A DNA stretch of 36,772 nt. It comes from Micavibrio sp. UBA6145. GTDB taxonomy: Bacteria; Pseudomonadota; Alphaproteobacteria; Micavibrionales; UBA1664. Numbering within the stretch: position 1 is the stretch's first letter; the number at the start of each line of letters is the position of its first letter. Below the pieces are notes generated by a model. It did no database searches. It was given only the letters and a program-made list of their open reading frames with translations, and was not told where the DNA came from. This document shows positions 16,262 to 24,492 of this stretch, one piece after another. Position numbers and translations under genes: made by a program. The stretch spans positions 1 to 36,772 of the forward strand of contig DIUZ01000006.1 in NCBI GenBank assembly GCA_002423205.1. Direction: 5' to 3'.

Positions 16262-17923
16262 ATGAGCAGCGATCTTCTTATCGCCCGCGCGGCGAAGCTT
16301 CTGCCGATTGATGCGGTGGCGGAAAAGGCCGGCGTGCCGCATGATGCGTTGATACCGTATGGCCGCACCAAGGCAAAAATCGATCTGCCGACGGCGCAGC
16401 ACCTGATTGCATCGCGTAAACCCGGAAAACTGATTCTGATGACGGCCATCAACCCGACCCCTGCGGGTGAGGGCAAGACCACGACCACCATCGGTCTGGC
16501 CGACGCCCTGCGTCAGCGCGGGCATAATGCGATGATTGCATTGCGTGAGCCGTCGCTGGGCCCGTGTTTTGGCCGCAAGGGCGGGGCAACGGGCGGCGGT
16601 TATGCCCAGATCGTGCCGATGGAAGAGATCAATTTACATTTCACCGGCGATTTTCATGCCATTACGTCCGCGCATAACCTGCTGGCGGCGATGCTGGACA
16701 ATCATATTTTTCAGGGCAATACGCTGGACATCGACCCGGCGCGGATTGTGTTCGGCCGTGTCATCGATGTGACCGACCGCGCGCTTCGCAATATCGAGAT
16801 CGGCAACGTCAAACAAGGCACGCGCCATGCGTCGTTTTTTGACATCACCGTTGCATCCGAAGTCATGGCGATTTTCTGCCTGTCGGAAAACCTTGCCGAT
16901 CTGCAGGAACGTCTTGGCCGCATCATCGTGGCGTATGACCGGTCCGGCAAAGCGGTGACTGCGGCCATGCTGAAGGCCGTAGGGTCCATGGCCGTGCTTT
17001 TGAAAGACGCGCTTGCGCCGAACATGGTGCAGACGCTGGAAGGGACGCCGGCATTTGTGCATGGCGGACCGTTTGCGAATATTGCGCATGGGTGTAATTC
17101 GGTTGTGGCCACGCGCCTGTCCATGGCGCTGGCTGATTTTACCGTTACCGAAGCCGGTTTCGGCGCGGATCTGGGCGCAGAGAAATTTTTGGATATCAAA
17201 TGCCGCAAAACCGGTTTGTGGCCGGATGCTGCAGTCATCGTTGCGACGGTCCGTGCGCTCAAGATGCATGGCGGTGTCGCCAAGGGCGATCTGGGGCATG
17301 AGAATATCTCTGCGCTAAAAGGCGGATTTGCCAATCTGCAGCGCCATATCCGAAACATGCGCGGCTTTGGCATGCCCGTGGCGGTGGCGATCAATCATTT
17401 TGTGACGGATACGGACGCAGAAATCCAGACACTGCTGGACCTGATTGCGGGTGAGAATGTGCGTGCGGCGGTATGCAAACACTGGGCGCATGGCGGGGCG
17501 GGCGCGCTTGAGCTTGCCGACATCGTGGTGGAGATTGCGACGCCGACAAAGGCGCATTTTGTTTACGAGGATACGCTGACGCTGGATGCGAAGATCGAGG
17601 CCGTGGCCAAGACAATTTATGGCGCGGAAGGTATTGTGTTGTCAGATAAGGCAGCGGAGAGCATGGCGCATTTCACCGCCATGGGTTTTGGGCATTTGCC
17701 GGTATGCATGGCCAAGACGCAGGAAAGCTTTAGCGCGGATGCCAAACTTCTTGGTGCGCCGAGCGGCCACACTTTAACCGTGCGTGATCTGCGCCTGTCG
17801 GCGGGGGCCGGGTTTATCGTAGCCTTGTGCGGCGCGATCAACACCATGCCTGGTTTGCCGCCAGTCCCGGCGGCTGAGCATATCGGGCTTGATACAGACG
17901 GCTTTATCTCAGGCCTGTCTTAA
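16262..17923 (+). CDS. fhs: Formate-tetrahydrofolate ligase
   Basis: The product has 553 aa and joins formate to tetrahydrofolate using ATP, giving 10-formyl-THF for one-carbon metabolism, including purine synthesis and initiator-tRNA formylation. Visible family features are NPTPAGEGKTTTTIGLADAL (65-84, the ATP-binding loop), EPSLGPCFGRKGGATGGGYAQ-type sequence, LHFTGDFHAI and FVTDTDAEI. The length fits the family. It starts 2 nt after the lysS stop with no distinct Shine-Dalgarno, so it is probably co-transcribed and coupled. Its stop converges on the next minus-strand gene with a 2-nt gap and no room for a separate terminator. Confidence 0.96.
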   Translation: MSSDLLIARAAKLLPIDAVAEKAGVPHDALIPYGRTKAKIDLPTAQHLIASRKPGKLILMTAINPTPAGEGKTTTTIGLADALRQRGHNAMIALREPSLGPCFGRKGGATGGGYAQIVPMEEINLHFTGDFHAITSAHNLLAAMLDNHIFQGNTLDIDPARIVFGRVIDVTDRALRNIEIGNVKQGTRHASFFDITVASEVMAIFCLSENLADLQERLGRIIVAYDRSGKAVTAAMLKAVGSMAVLLKDALAPNMVQTLEGTPAFVHGGPFANIAHGCNSVVATRLSMALADFTVTEAGFGADLGAEKFLDIKCRKTGLWPDAAVIVATVRALKMHGGVAKGDLGHENISALKGGFANLQRHIRNMRGFGMPVAVAINHFVTDTDAEIQTLLDLIAGENVRAAVCKHWAHGGAGALELADIVVEIATPTKAHFVYEDTLTLDAKIEAVAKTIYGAEGIVLSDKAAESMAHFTAMGFGHLPVCMAKTQESFSADAKLLGAPSGHTLTVRDLRLSAGAGFIVALCGAINTMPGLPPVPAAEHIGLDTDGFISGLS

Positions 17924-17925
17924 AA

Positions 17926-18426
17926 TTAAATGCGATGAATGTTGGTTGATGTCGGGCCGTGCTGATACTGGCGTGGGCCGGGATTCAGGTTTTGCAGGAT
18001 CAGATCGATAAACAACGCTTTGTACGGCACAAGAAATGCCTGCTGCTCACGAAAATCGACGTCCGGGGCCATGCCTCTGACACCAAGATAATGGCGATCA
18101 TTCCAGTCGACGTTTTTGTTCATGACCATCTGGCCTGTTTCGAGGGCTTGCTGGGCCATCAGGGCTTTGAACGCGATGGTCATGACATGGGTTGTCAGGA
18201 ACAGGCCGGCGTTTTTCGCCTGCGTAAATGTGTAGCCCTGCGCCATCATACGTCCTTTGGCTTCGTACAGTGATAAATGGCGGGTGGATGTTTTGACATG
18301 GGTGCGGGTTTTGAAAATCAGTTTCATGGCCATGCCAAAGGCCGTAGATGATTTCACTTCTTGTAGGTCGAAAAACAGGCTGGCGATTTGGTCGGCGTGC
18401 GATTTGCTGAATGGGACTTCGGCCAT
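17926..18426 (-). CDS. Hypothetical protein, 166 aa
   Basis: I do not recognise this protein. It is mostly helical in appearance, basic in the first half (LIFKTRTHVKTSTRHLSLYEAK) and carries hydrophobic stretches (GLFLTTHVMTIAFKALMA, FLVPYKALFIDLILQNL) that are short for membrane spans. The C-terminus is polar (GPRQYQHGPTSTNIHRI). ATG 18426 starts the frame. It is convergent with fhs at 2 nt and lies downstream of the nitroreductase gene on the same strand, with an 88-nt gap that could hold its promoter. Confidence 0.65.
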   Translation of the reverse strand: MAEVPFSKSHADQIASLFFDLQEVKSSTAFGMAMKLIFKTRTHVKTSTRHLSLYEAKGRMMAQGYTFTQAKNAGLFLTTHVMTIAFKALMAQQALETGQMVMNKNVDWNDRHYLGVRGMAPDVDFREQQAFLVPYKALFIDLILQNLNPGPRQYQHGPTSTNIHRI

Positions 18427-18514
18427 GGTGTTCCTTAGATGCGGTTGGATGGGCCTTTTGCGCTTTCTTTAACAGGCGGGCGCAATGTAGCTGAGCGTGT
18501 TTCGCTTTGAGAAG

Positions 18515-19168
18515 TTATTTTTTGTTAACGAAACCAAGGCCTTCCTTGGCGTATGCATTTCCCCGGTTTTGGGCGTCGGTAAAGTCGGAATTTATCAACT
18601 TGGCCAGGTCCGGGCGGTCGCGTTCATCCGGTGCGGTCAGGGGGGTGCCGATGTAAATAAAACCGGCAATCTTTTCGTGGTCGCGCAGATTCATGAGGGC
18701 GCGGATGTTGTCATCAAAACTATACCAGTTGGTCAGCCAGTTTGCGCCGTAGCCCAGCGCATTGGCGGCCAGCAGGATATTCTGGCACACGGCACCGGCG
18801 GATAATTCCTGTTCCCAGACCGGGATGGTGCTTTCGCGGGGGGACGATATGACGGCGATGACCAGCGGCACGCGCATCAGGCGCTTGCGTTCATCGTCGA
18901 GTTTCTCCGGCGTAGCCTGTGGGTCGCGTTTCTGCCATGCGACGGCGAGGGCGTCGCCGAACCGGGCGCGTTTTTCGCCTTCGAATGTGATGAACCACCA
19001 CGGGAACAGTTTGCCGTGGTCGGGCGTGCGTGTGCCGATGGACAGGATGGTCTTGAGTTCGTCCGCCGTCGGGCCGGGATCGCCCAAAAGCTTGATGGGG
19101 ACCGACCGGCGGCGCAAAAGCGTCTGGATCAGCTGGGGGTTCTTGCGGGCATAAATCAGGTCGGACAT
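18515..19168 (-). CDS. Nitroreductase-family flavoprotein (YdjA-like)
   Basis: The product has 217 aa from ATG 19168; the frame extends 30 codons upstream, but that stretch lacks family similarity. Family features are RRSVPIKLLGDPGP (FMN-phosphate contacts near the N-terminus), the SIGTRTPDHGKLFPWWFITFEG region and the C-terminal GYGANWLTNWY and IGFIYIGTP-like segments (here IAGFIYIGTP). These enzymes are FMN-dependent NAD(P)H oxidoreductases acting on nitro compounds or related electrophiles; the physiological substrate is unknown. It is divergent from uvrB, with 77 nt between the start codons. Confidence 0.9.
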   Translation of the reverse strand: MSDLIYARKNPQLIQTLLRRRSVPIKLLGDPGPTADELKTILSIGTRTPDHGKLFPWWFITFEGEKRARFGDALAVAWQKRDPQATPEKLDDERKRLMRVPLVIAVISSPRESTIPVWEQELSAGAVCQNILLAANALGYGANWLTNWYSFDDNIRALMNLRDHEKIAGFIYIGTPLTAPDERDRPDLAKLINSDFTDAQNRGNAYAKEGLGFVNKK

Positions 19169-19209
19169 ACCCCAAAGATAAGGGAGGCGGGCGTATATGC
19201 AAACGGATC

Positions 19210-19245
19210 TTGCGAAAGGGTGTATCGCGACTATATTCCTATTCC
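19210..19245 (+). promoter_or_regulatory. Predicted sigma-70-type promoter giving a near-leaderless uvrB transcript
   Basis: TTGCGA (19210-19215) and TATATT (19232-19237) are separated by 16 nt. The -10 element ends 8 nt before the uvrB ATG, so transcription would start about at the start codon. There is no Shine-Dalgarno before the ATG, which fits a leaderless message. No alphaproteobacterial LexA box (GTTC-N7-GTTC or its complement) was seen here. Confidence 0.4.
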
Positions 19246-21333
19246 ATGTCCGCACCATTGCTTGAACCGCAACCCGCCAAACCGGTCTATCACGATGCCA
19301 GTCACCCGTTTGAGCTGGTGTCCGATTACGTGCCCGCCGGCGACCAGCCGACGGCGATCAAGGAACTGGTCGAAGGTATTCGTGCCGGGGAGAAGGACCA
19401 GGTTCTTCTGGGCGTCACCGGTTCGGGCAAGACATTCACCATTGCCCATGTCATCCAGACATTGCAGCGTCCGACCCTGATCATGGCGCCGAACAAGACG
19501 CTGGCGGCACAGCTTTATTCCGAGATGAAAACATTCTTCCCGAATAACGCGGTCGAATATTTCGTGTCGTATTACGATTATTATCAGCCCGAGGCGTATG
19601 TGCCACGCACGGATACGTATATCGAAAAAGATTCATCGATTAATGAACAGATCGACCGTCTGCGCCACTCGGCCACGCGGGCGCTGTTCGAACGCCGCGA
19701 CGTTATCATCGTGGCGTCGGTGTCATGTATTTACGGCATCGGGTCCAAGGAAGATTACCAGGCGATGATCCTGGATATCGGCAAGGGGCAGGCGATCAGC
19801 CGGGAAGAGCTGATCCGCCAGTTCATCAAACTGCATTACAGCCGCAATGATATTGATTTTTCGCGCGGCACGTTCCGCGCGCGCGGCGATACGGTTGAAT
19901 TGTTTCCGGCGCACTTTGAAGACAGGGCATGGCGTTTTTCGTTCTTCGGCGACGAGATCGAGGCGATTTCGGAATTCGACCCGCTGACTGGTGAGATTTC
20001 GGCCAGGATGGAAGGCGTGCGCATTTACGCGAATTCACACTACGTCACACCGGGTCCGACGATGCAGCAGGCGATCAAAGGTATCAAGATCGAGCTGAAA
20101 AGCCGGATTGAAGAACTGCACAGCCAGAACAAGCTTCTGGAAGAACAGCGCATTAACCAGCGTACGACCTATGACCTTGAAATGCTGGCTGCCACGGGCG
20201 TATGCCAGGGTATTGAAAACTATTCGCGCTACCTGACGGGCAGGGCACCCGGTTCGCCGCCGCCGACGCTGATTGAATATCTGCCCGAAGATGCGCTGAT
20301 GATCCTGGATGAAAGCCACGTCATGGTGCCGCAGATCACCGGCATGTATGGCGGTGACCAATCGCGCAAACGCACGCTGTCGGAATATGGTTTCCGCCTG
20401 CCGTCATGTCTTGATAACCGGCCGTTGAAATTCGAGGAATGGAATGCATTCCGTCCTCAAACCATATTCGTGTCCGCGACGCCGGGGCCGTGGGAACTGG
20501 AACAGACCAAGGGTGTGTTTTCCGAACAGGTTGTGCGCCCGACCGGCCTGATCGACCCGCCGGTCATTATCAAACCGACCAAGCACCAGGTCGACGATCT
20601 GATGGAAGAGTGCAAAATCGTGATCGAACGCGGGCAGCGCGCGCTGGTCACCACGCTGACCAAGCGTATGGCAGAAGATCTAACGGAGTATCTGACCGAG
20701 CAGGGTATGAAAGTGCGTTACCTGCATAGCGATGTCGACACGCTGGAGCGGATTGAGATTATCCGTGATCTGCGCCTTGGTATGTATGACGTATTGATCG
20801 GTATCAACCTGCTGCGCGAGGGTCTGGATATTCCGGAGTGCGGGCTGGTGGCGATTCTGGATGCCGATAAAGAAGGTTATTTGCGCTCACGTACGTCGCT
20901 GATCCAGACGATTGGCCGCGCCGCGCGTAACGTTGACGGCAAGGCTGTGCTGTATGCGGACAAGATGACCAAGTCGATGGAGCAGGCCATCAGCGAGACA
21001 TCGCGCCGCCGTGAAAAACAGCTTGAGTGGAACAAGGCGAACAATATCACCCCGACATCCATCAAGAAGAACATCTCGGACGTTCTCAATTCCGTTTACG
21101 AGAAGGGCGACCGCCTGACCATCACGCGGTCGGGTGAGAACGAACTGGCGATGACGCCGGCTGAGTTGCAGAAACATATCAAGCAGCTTGAAAGCCAGAT
21201 GCGGCAGGCAGCGGCGGATCTTGAGTTTGAAAAGGCCGCAGCCATACGCGACGAGATCCACAAGCTCGAAGCGCTCGACCTCGGCCTGCCGGGCGGTATC
21301 GGCACGCCGCCGAAATCACGCAAACGCGCGTGA
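19246..21333 (+). CDS. uvrB: Excinuclease ABC subunit B
   Basis: The product has 695 aa and verifies damage in nucleotide excision repair with UvrA and UvrC. Walker A is GVTGSGKT (residues 56-63). The damage-probing beta-hairpin YYDYYQPEAYVPRTDTYIEK follows. The DEAD-type box is LMILDESH, and the later helicase motifs GINLLREGLDIPE and QTIGRAARN are present. The C-terminal UVR motif (KQLESQMRQAAADLEFEKAA) that contacts UvrC is intact. ATG 19246 matches the family start; a TTG at 19210 overlaps the promoter. Its end is followed by a strong hairpin. Confidence 0.97.
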   Translation: MSAPLLEPQPAKPVYHDASHPFELVSDYVPAGDQPTAIKELVEGIRAGEKDQVLLGVTGSGKTFTIAHVIQTLQRPTLIMAPNKTLAAQLYSEMKTFFPNNAVEYFVSYYDYYQPEAYVPRTDTYIEKDSSINEQIDRLRHSATRALFERRDVIIVASVSCIYGIGSKEDYQAMILDIGKGQAISREELIRQFIKLHYSRNDIDFSRGTFRARGDTVELFPAHFEDRAWRFSFFGDEIEAISEFDPLTGEISARMEGVRIYANSHYVTPGPTMQQAIKGIKIELKSRIEELHSQNKLLEEQRINQRTTYDLEMLAATGVCQGIENYSRYLTGRAPGSPPPTLIEYLPEDALMILDESHVMVPQITGMYGGDQSRKRTLSEYGFRLPSCLDNRPLKFEEWNAFRPQTIFVSATPGPWELEQTKGVFSEQVVRPTGLIDPPVIIKPTKHQVDDLMEECKIVIERGQRALVTTLTKRMAEDLTEYLTEQGMKVRYLHSDVDTLERIEIIRDLRLGMYDVLIGINLLREGLDIPECGLVAILDADKEGYLRSRTSLIQTIGRAARNVDGKAVLYADKMTKSMEQAISETSRRREKQLEWNKANNITPTSIKKNISDVLNSVYEKGDRLTITRSGENELAMTPAELQKHIKQLESQMRQAAADLEFEKAAAIRDEIHKLEALDLGLPGGIGTPPKSRKRA

Positions 21334-21381
21334 TTTGAAACGGCGGTAATCCGTCGTTTTTTGGGCGTTTAACCAAATCTT

Positions 21382-21427
21382 AAAAACTCTCTTATATTTT
21401 ACATAATCGTAATATAAGAGGGTTTTT
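21382..21427 (+). terminator. 17-bp hairpin: uvrB terminator that also holds the next gene's ribosome site
   Basis: AAAAACTCTCTTATATT (21382-21398) pairs along its whole length with AATATAAGAGGGTTTTT (21411-21427), with one G-U wobble and a 12-nt loop. The 3' arm ends in five T, so it works as a terminator for uvrB. AAGAGGG in the same arm is the only Shine-Dalgarno candidate for the ATG at 21430, 2 nt beyond the T-run. In read-through RNA that site would be sequestered in the stem. Confidence 0.75.
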
Positions 21428-21429
21428 CA

Positions 21430-22197
21430 ATGGCATCGCAACCGCGGGTTTCTGGCAGACAACAAGTCGGTGTGTCACAGGCGTATAGAGGCGGGCGGCG
21501 CAACCGGGGACGCGATCCGCGCGATGCGGGCAATCTGCCTGCCGAGGCACCTGTCGATAATGATCCGAATTCCATTCGCAACCAGATGAAGCAGGCGGCC
21601 CTTGGCTGGCGCGATGCGGGTATGCCGATGAAGGATTTTCCGGCCGTGACCTTTGTCATCAAGCCGAGCGAAGAAGATGAATTTGCGGGTCCGGTAAAGC
21701 CGGGCATACGCGGTGTGTTTCAGAAAACCAACCGCGCCGTCGGCAAGTTCAATAAAGCCGCGCAAAAGTTTTTCAAATTGCCGACCACGGCGCTGGCCAC
21801 AGTGGTGCTGGCGGTTGGTATGGGGGTTGCCGGTCCGTCTGATAATGCAGAAGCCAAAGAACTGCCTTCCGACAGTAATAAAACCACGGAAGTGAGTGGC
21901 GCGGTCCGGTCCGGGCTTGGAAAAACATTCAACGAAATCATCAAGGCGGGGCTTGGCGATGTTTCGTCCACGATTGTTGAGACCAGTATTGGCGTCATCA
22001 ATGCCTTTGCCGGCAAAAAGGAAGACCCCAAGCAGGCAGAGCCCAAGGAGGCGGCCATTACTCGCCGTGATGATGCGGCGGTGGCGCAGCGTGAGGCGAT
22101 TCTGAATGCCCTGGTGGACAGTCAGGGCGTCAATACGCCTGCCCCGCCCGCCCCGACAAGACCGGCCCCTGCGAAACCGGTGGTTGGTGTTCCTTAA
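21430..22197 (+). CDS. Hypothetical protein with one hydrophobic segment and Pro/Ala-rich tail
   Basis: The product has 255 aa and I do not recognise it. It has a basic, Gly/Arg-rich N-terminus (RGGRRNRGRDPRDAGN), then a segment KLPTTALATVVLAVGMGVAG (about residues 117-136) that could span a membrane or be the hydrophobic core of a late signal, ending near an Ala-x-Ala motif (DNAEAKE). The rest is soluble and ends in a Pro/Ala-rich stretch (PAPPAPTRPAPAKP). If the hydrophobic part is a membrane anchor, the first ~115 residues would be cytoplasmic. ATG 21430 was chosen for its AAGAGGG ribosome site, which sits inside a hairpin. Confidence 0.65.
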   Translation: MASQPRVSGRQQVGVSQAYRGGRRNRGRDPRDAGNLPAEAPVDNDPNSIRNQMKQAALGWRDAGMPMKDFPAVTFVIKPSEEDEFAGPVKPGIRGVFQKTNRAVGKFNKAAQKFFKLPTTALATVVLAVGMGVAGPSDNAEAKELPSDSNKTTEVSGAVRSGLGKTFNEIIKAGLGDVSSTIVETSIGVINAFAGKKEDPKQAEPKEAAITRRDDAAVAQREAILNALVDSQGVNTPAPPAPTRPAPAKPVVGVP

Positions 22198-22237
22198 CCA
22201 CTGGTCCTGACCGGGCAAATCTGGGACAATTACGTCC

Positions 22238-22921
22238 ATGGTCTATGTATGGGTCATTTTATGGGTCGTTTTCGCCCTGGCCGTTTTCAGCGTGCTGGGA
22301 TGGACGATCAATATCACGCTGGCCCAGAACAAGGCGTGGAGCGATTTCGCCGATAAATACAAGCTGACCAAACAGCCCAAGCTGAAATTCATGGACCCGC
22401 TGGCCGTGAGCGGCGTGCTGCACGGGCGGCGCATCAATATGTATGTGGTCAGTGAACCGGTGCCGAGCCGCCGCACCACAAATGTATACAGCCATATCGA
22501 AATTTTCCTGAACGAGGCACCCAAGGCGATGATGCTGGTGGGTAAGCGCCTGAAGCCGATGAGCATGAGCGATATGAGCCTGCCGCATGTTTATAATGCG
22601 CCGGGCATCGACTGGGCCCTGCGCGAAACAGACGATGTTTACGGTATGGCTAACTGGATGACCGAGACGCGGACCAAGGCGCTGAAGGCGTATCTTGATT
22701 CAGCGGGACCCGCGGACCAGCCGCTGCTGATCGCGGATGGTACTCAGGCGTTTCTTTTGTGGCGCACGGCGGCACCCCTTAAAGACCCGAGAGCCCTTAA
22801 CGCCTTGTGCCAGAGACTTTTCGGGATTGCCAAGGAACTGGACGGCGGCGCTTCCATGATCGTGAAGCCGAACGCGTCGAGCGAACCCACGCCGGACACC
22901 GCACCCGCCGCCACGGCCTGA
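22238..22921 (+). CDS. Hypothetical membrane-anchored protein, 227 aa
   Basis: An N-terminal hydrophobic stretch (VWVILWVVFALAVFSVLGW, about residues 4-22) suggests a single membrane anchor. The rest is a soluble domain of no recognised family, with a tail rich in Pro, Ala and Thr. It follows the 255-aa gene after 40 nt on the same strand and may be co-transcribed. Its last 178 nt overlap the 3' end of the convergent alpha-glucosidase gene on the other strand. The coding look of both frames there suggests a true antisense overlap. Confidence 0.7.
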   Translation: MVYVWVILWVVFALAVFSVLGWTINITLAQNKAWSDFADKYKLTKQPKLKFMDPLAVSGVLHGRRINMYVVSEPVPSRRTTNVYSHIEIFLNEAPKAMMLVGKRLKPMSMSDMSLPHVYNAPGIDWALRETDDVYGMANWMTETRTKALKAYLDSAGPADQPLLIADGTQAFLLWRTAAPLKDPRALNALCQRLFGIAKELDGGASMIVKPNASSEPTPDTAPAATA

Positions 22922-24444
22922 TCCGTCATATTGAAGACGCACAGGTATTTGCCGCCGCGCGTGAAGGCAAGGATGCCCGGGGGCGTGTCGATGAAGCTGA
23001 TATCCCCGCACATGAATTCAGGACGCGATTTGCGCGTGGCGATAAAGTCACGCACGAAGTGGAGCGTGGAGTCATTTTTCTCCTCCTGCAATGCCACCGA
23101 ATGACCCTGATGTTCCGGCGCGGCGGGCAGCCACGGGTCGTGTGCTGAAAACCCGTAATGGGGCAGGGCGTCGTTCCACGGCATCGGCGTGCGGCAACCG
23201 TCGCGGCCCTGCCATACAGGCCAGACGCGCTTGCCCCACGGGTCCTGTAATTTCTCACCGGGTACATTGGCTTCGGGCAGGCCCAGCTCTTCACCCTGAT
23301 ACAGGCAGATCGTGCCGCGGATAGAGAGTTGCAGCGCCAGAATCATCTTGGCCCATGCGGGGTTGGTGATGAAACGCTGGCCAAAGCGGGACGGCGCGCG
23401 CGGCACGTCGTGGTTTGAAAACGCCCATGTCGGCCAGCTTAATGCGCCGGCGGCACCCAGCTCTTCCTCCACCGCGCGGCGGATATAAAGCGGTGTGAGT
23501 TCGGCGGTGGTGCCGGCGAGCAGGGCGAATGAATAGGCCGTGTGCAGGCGGTTATTGCCGTGGGTGTATTCGGCCATGCGCAGGATCTGGTAATCGTCAC
23601 CGATTTCGCCCATCAGCACGCGGTCGTTGTATTCATCGGTAAGCGCGCGCAGGCGTTCGATGAAGGCGAGGTTTTCGGGCTGGGATTTATCGTATAAATG
23701 CCGCTGCATCGAATACGGGTCGGGATGGTCGTATTGCAGGGCGTAGCCGAGTTCGCGCGGGCGCGGGGGGTTGTCGCGCAGTTCGTCGTCGTGGAAATAG
23801 AAATTCACGACATCAAGACGGAAGCCGTCGACGCCGCGGTCGAGCCAGAAGCGCACGACGGATAACATCGCGTCCTGCACGGCGGGGTTGTGAAAATTCA
23901 GGTCCGGTTGTTCTTTCAGGAAATTGTGCAGGTAGTACTGACCACGCAGCGGATCGAAACTCCATGCCGGGCCGCCGAACAGCGATACCCAGTTGGTGGG
24001 CGGGGAACCATCGGGTTTCGGGTCGGCCCAGACATACCAGTCATCCTTGCCGTTCAGCCGCCGCCTGGAATCCTGAAACCATGGGTGCAGATCGGATGTG
24101 TGGGACAGGACGACATCAAAGATGATTTTCAGGCCAAGGCGGTGCGCCTCGGAGATCAGGATGTCGCAATCGGCCAGCGTGCCGAACATCGGGTCGACGT
24201 CGCGGTAATCGGATACGTCGTAGCCGAAATCGCGCTGCGGGCTTTTGAAGAAGGGGGAGACCCAGATGGCGTCGACGCCCAGCGATGCGATATAGGGCAG
24301 GCGCTGGATCAAACCGGGCAGGTCGCCGATGCCGTCGTCGTTGCTGTCCTGGAAGCTGCGCGGGTAGACCTGATAGATCACCGCGCCTTTCCACCAGTGT
24401 GTGTCGGATTGCGGTGTCGTGTGCGGCGTTGTTTGATCGGTCAT
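22744..24444 (-). CDS. GH13 alpha-glucosidase (oligo-1,6-glucosidase type)
   Basis: The product has 566 aa and hydrolyses alpha-glucosidic bonds of small saccharides. The (beta/alpha)8 barrel motifs are present: DVVLSHTSD (110-118), the nucleophile Asp211 in GFRLDVVNF, acid/base Glu280 in LMGEIGDDY and Asp346 in FSNHDVPR. No signal peptide is seen, so it is probably cytoplasmic. A usual C-terminal end is reached near SLDAFGFTIMEAPP (about 520-534), after which about 32 extra residues run on antisense to the 227-aa gene. The ATG follows AAGAGA and lies 14 nt after a terminator's T-run. Exact specificity (sucrose, maltose or isomaltose) is not readable. Confidence 0.93.
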   Translation of the reverse strand: MTDQTTPHTTPQSDTHWWKGAVIYQVYPRSFQDSNDDGIGDLPGLIQRLPYIASLGVDAIWVSPFFKSPQRDFGYDVSDYRDVDPMFGTLADCDILISEAHRLGLKIIFDVVLSHTSDLHPWFQDSRRRLNGKDDWYVWADPKPDGSPPTNWVSLFGGPAWSFDPLRGQYYLHNFLKEQPDLNFHNPAVQDAMLSVVRFWLDRGVDGFRLDVVNFYFHDDELRDNPPRPRELGYALQYDHPDPYSMQRHLYDKSQPENLAFIERLRALTDEYNDRVLMGEIGDDYQILRMAEYTHGNNRLHTAYSFALLAGTTAELTPLYIRRAVEEELGAAGALSWPTWAFSNHDVPRAPSRFGQRFITNPAWAKMILALQLSIRGTICLYQGEELGLPEANVPGEKLQDPWGKRVWPVWQGRDGCRTPMPWNDALPHYGFSAHDPWLPAAPEHQGHSVALQEEKNDSTLHFVRDFIATRKSRPEFMCGDISFIDTPPGILAFTRGGKYLCVFNMTDQAVAAGAVSGVGSLDAFGFTIMEAPPSSSLAIPKSLWHKALRALGSLRGAAVRHKRNA

Positions 24445-24458
24445 GGTGTCTCTTTAGT

Positions 24459-24483
24459 AAAAAAGCGCCGAGAGGCGCTTTTT
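24459..24483 (-). terminator. Bidirectional intrinsic terminator between cyclophilin and glucosidase genes
   Basis: AAAAAGCGCC (24460-24469) pairs perfectly with GGCGCTTTTT (24474-24483) over a 4-nt loop. It has T-runs on both strands. It lies 9 nt after the stop of the cytosolic cyclophilin gene and ends 14 nt before the glucosidase ATG on the same strand. Confidence 0.9.
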
Positions 24484-24492
24484 GTTCCTTAA

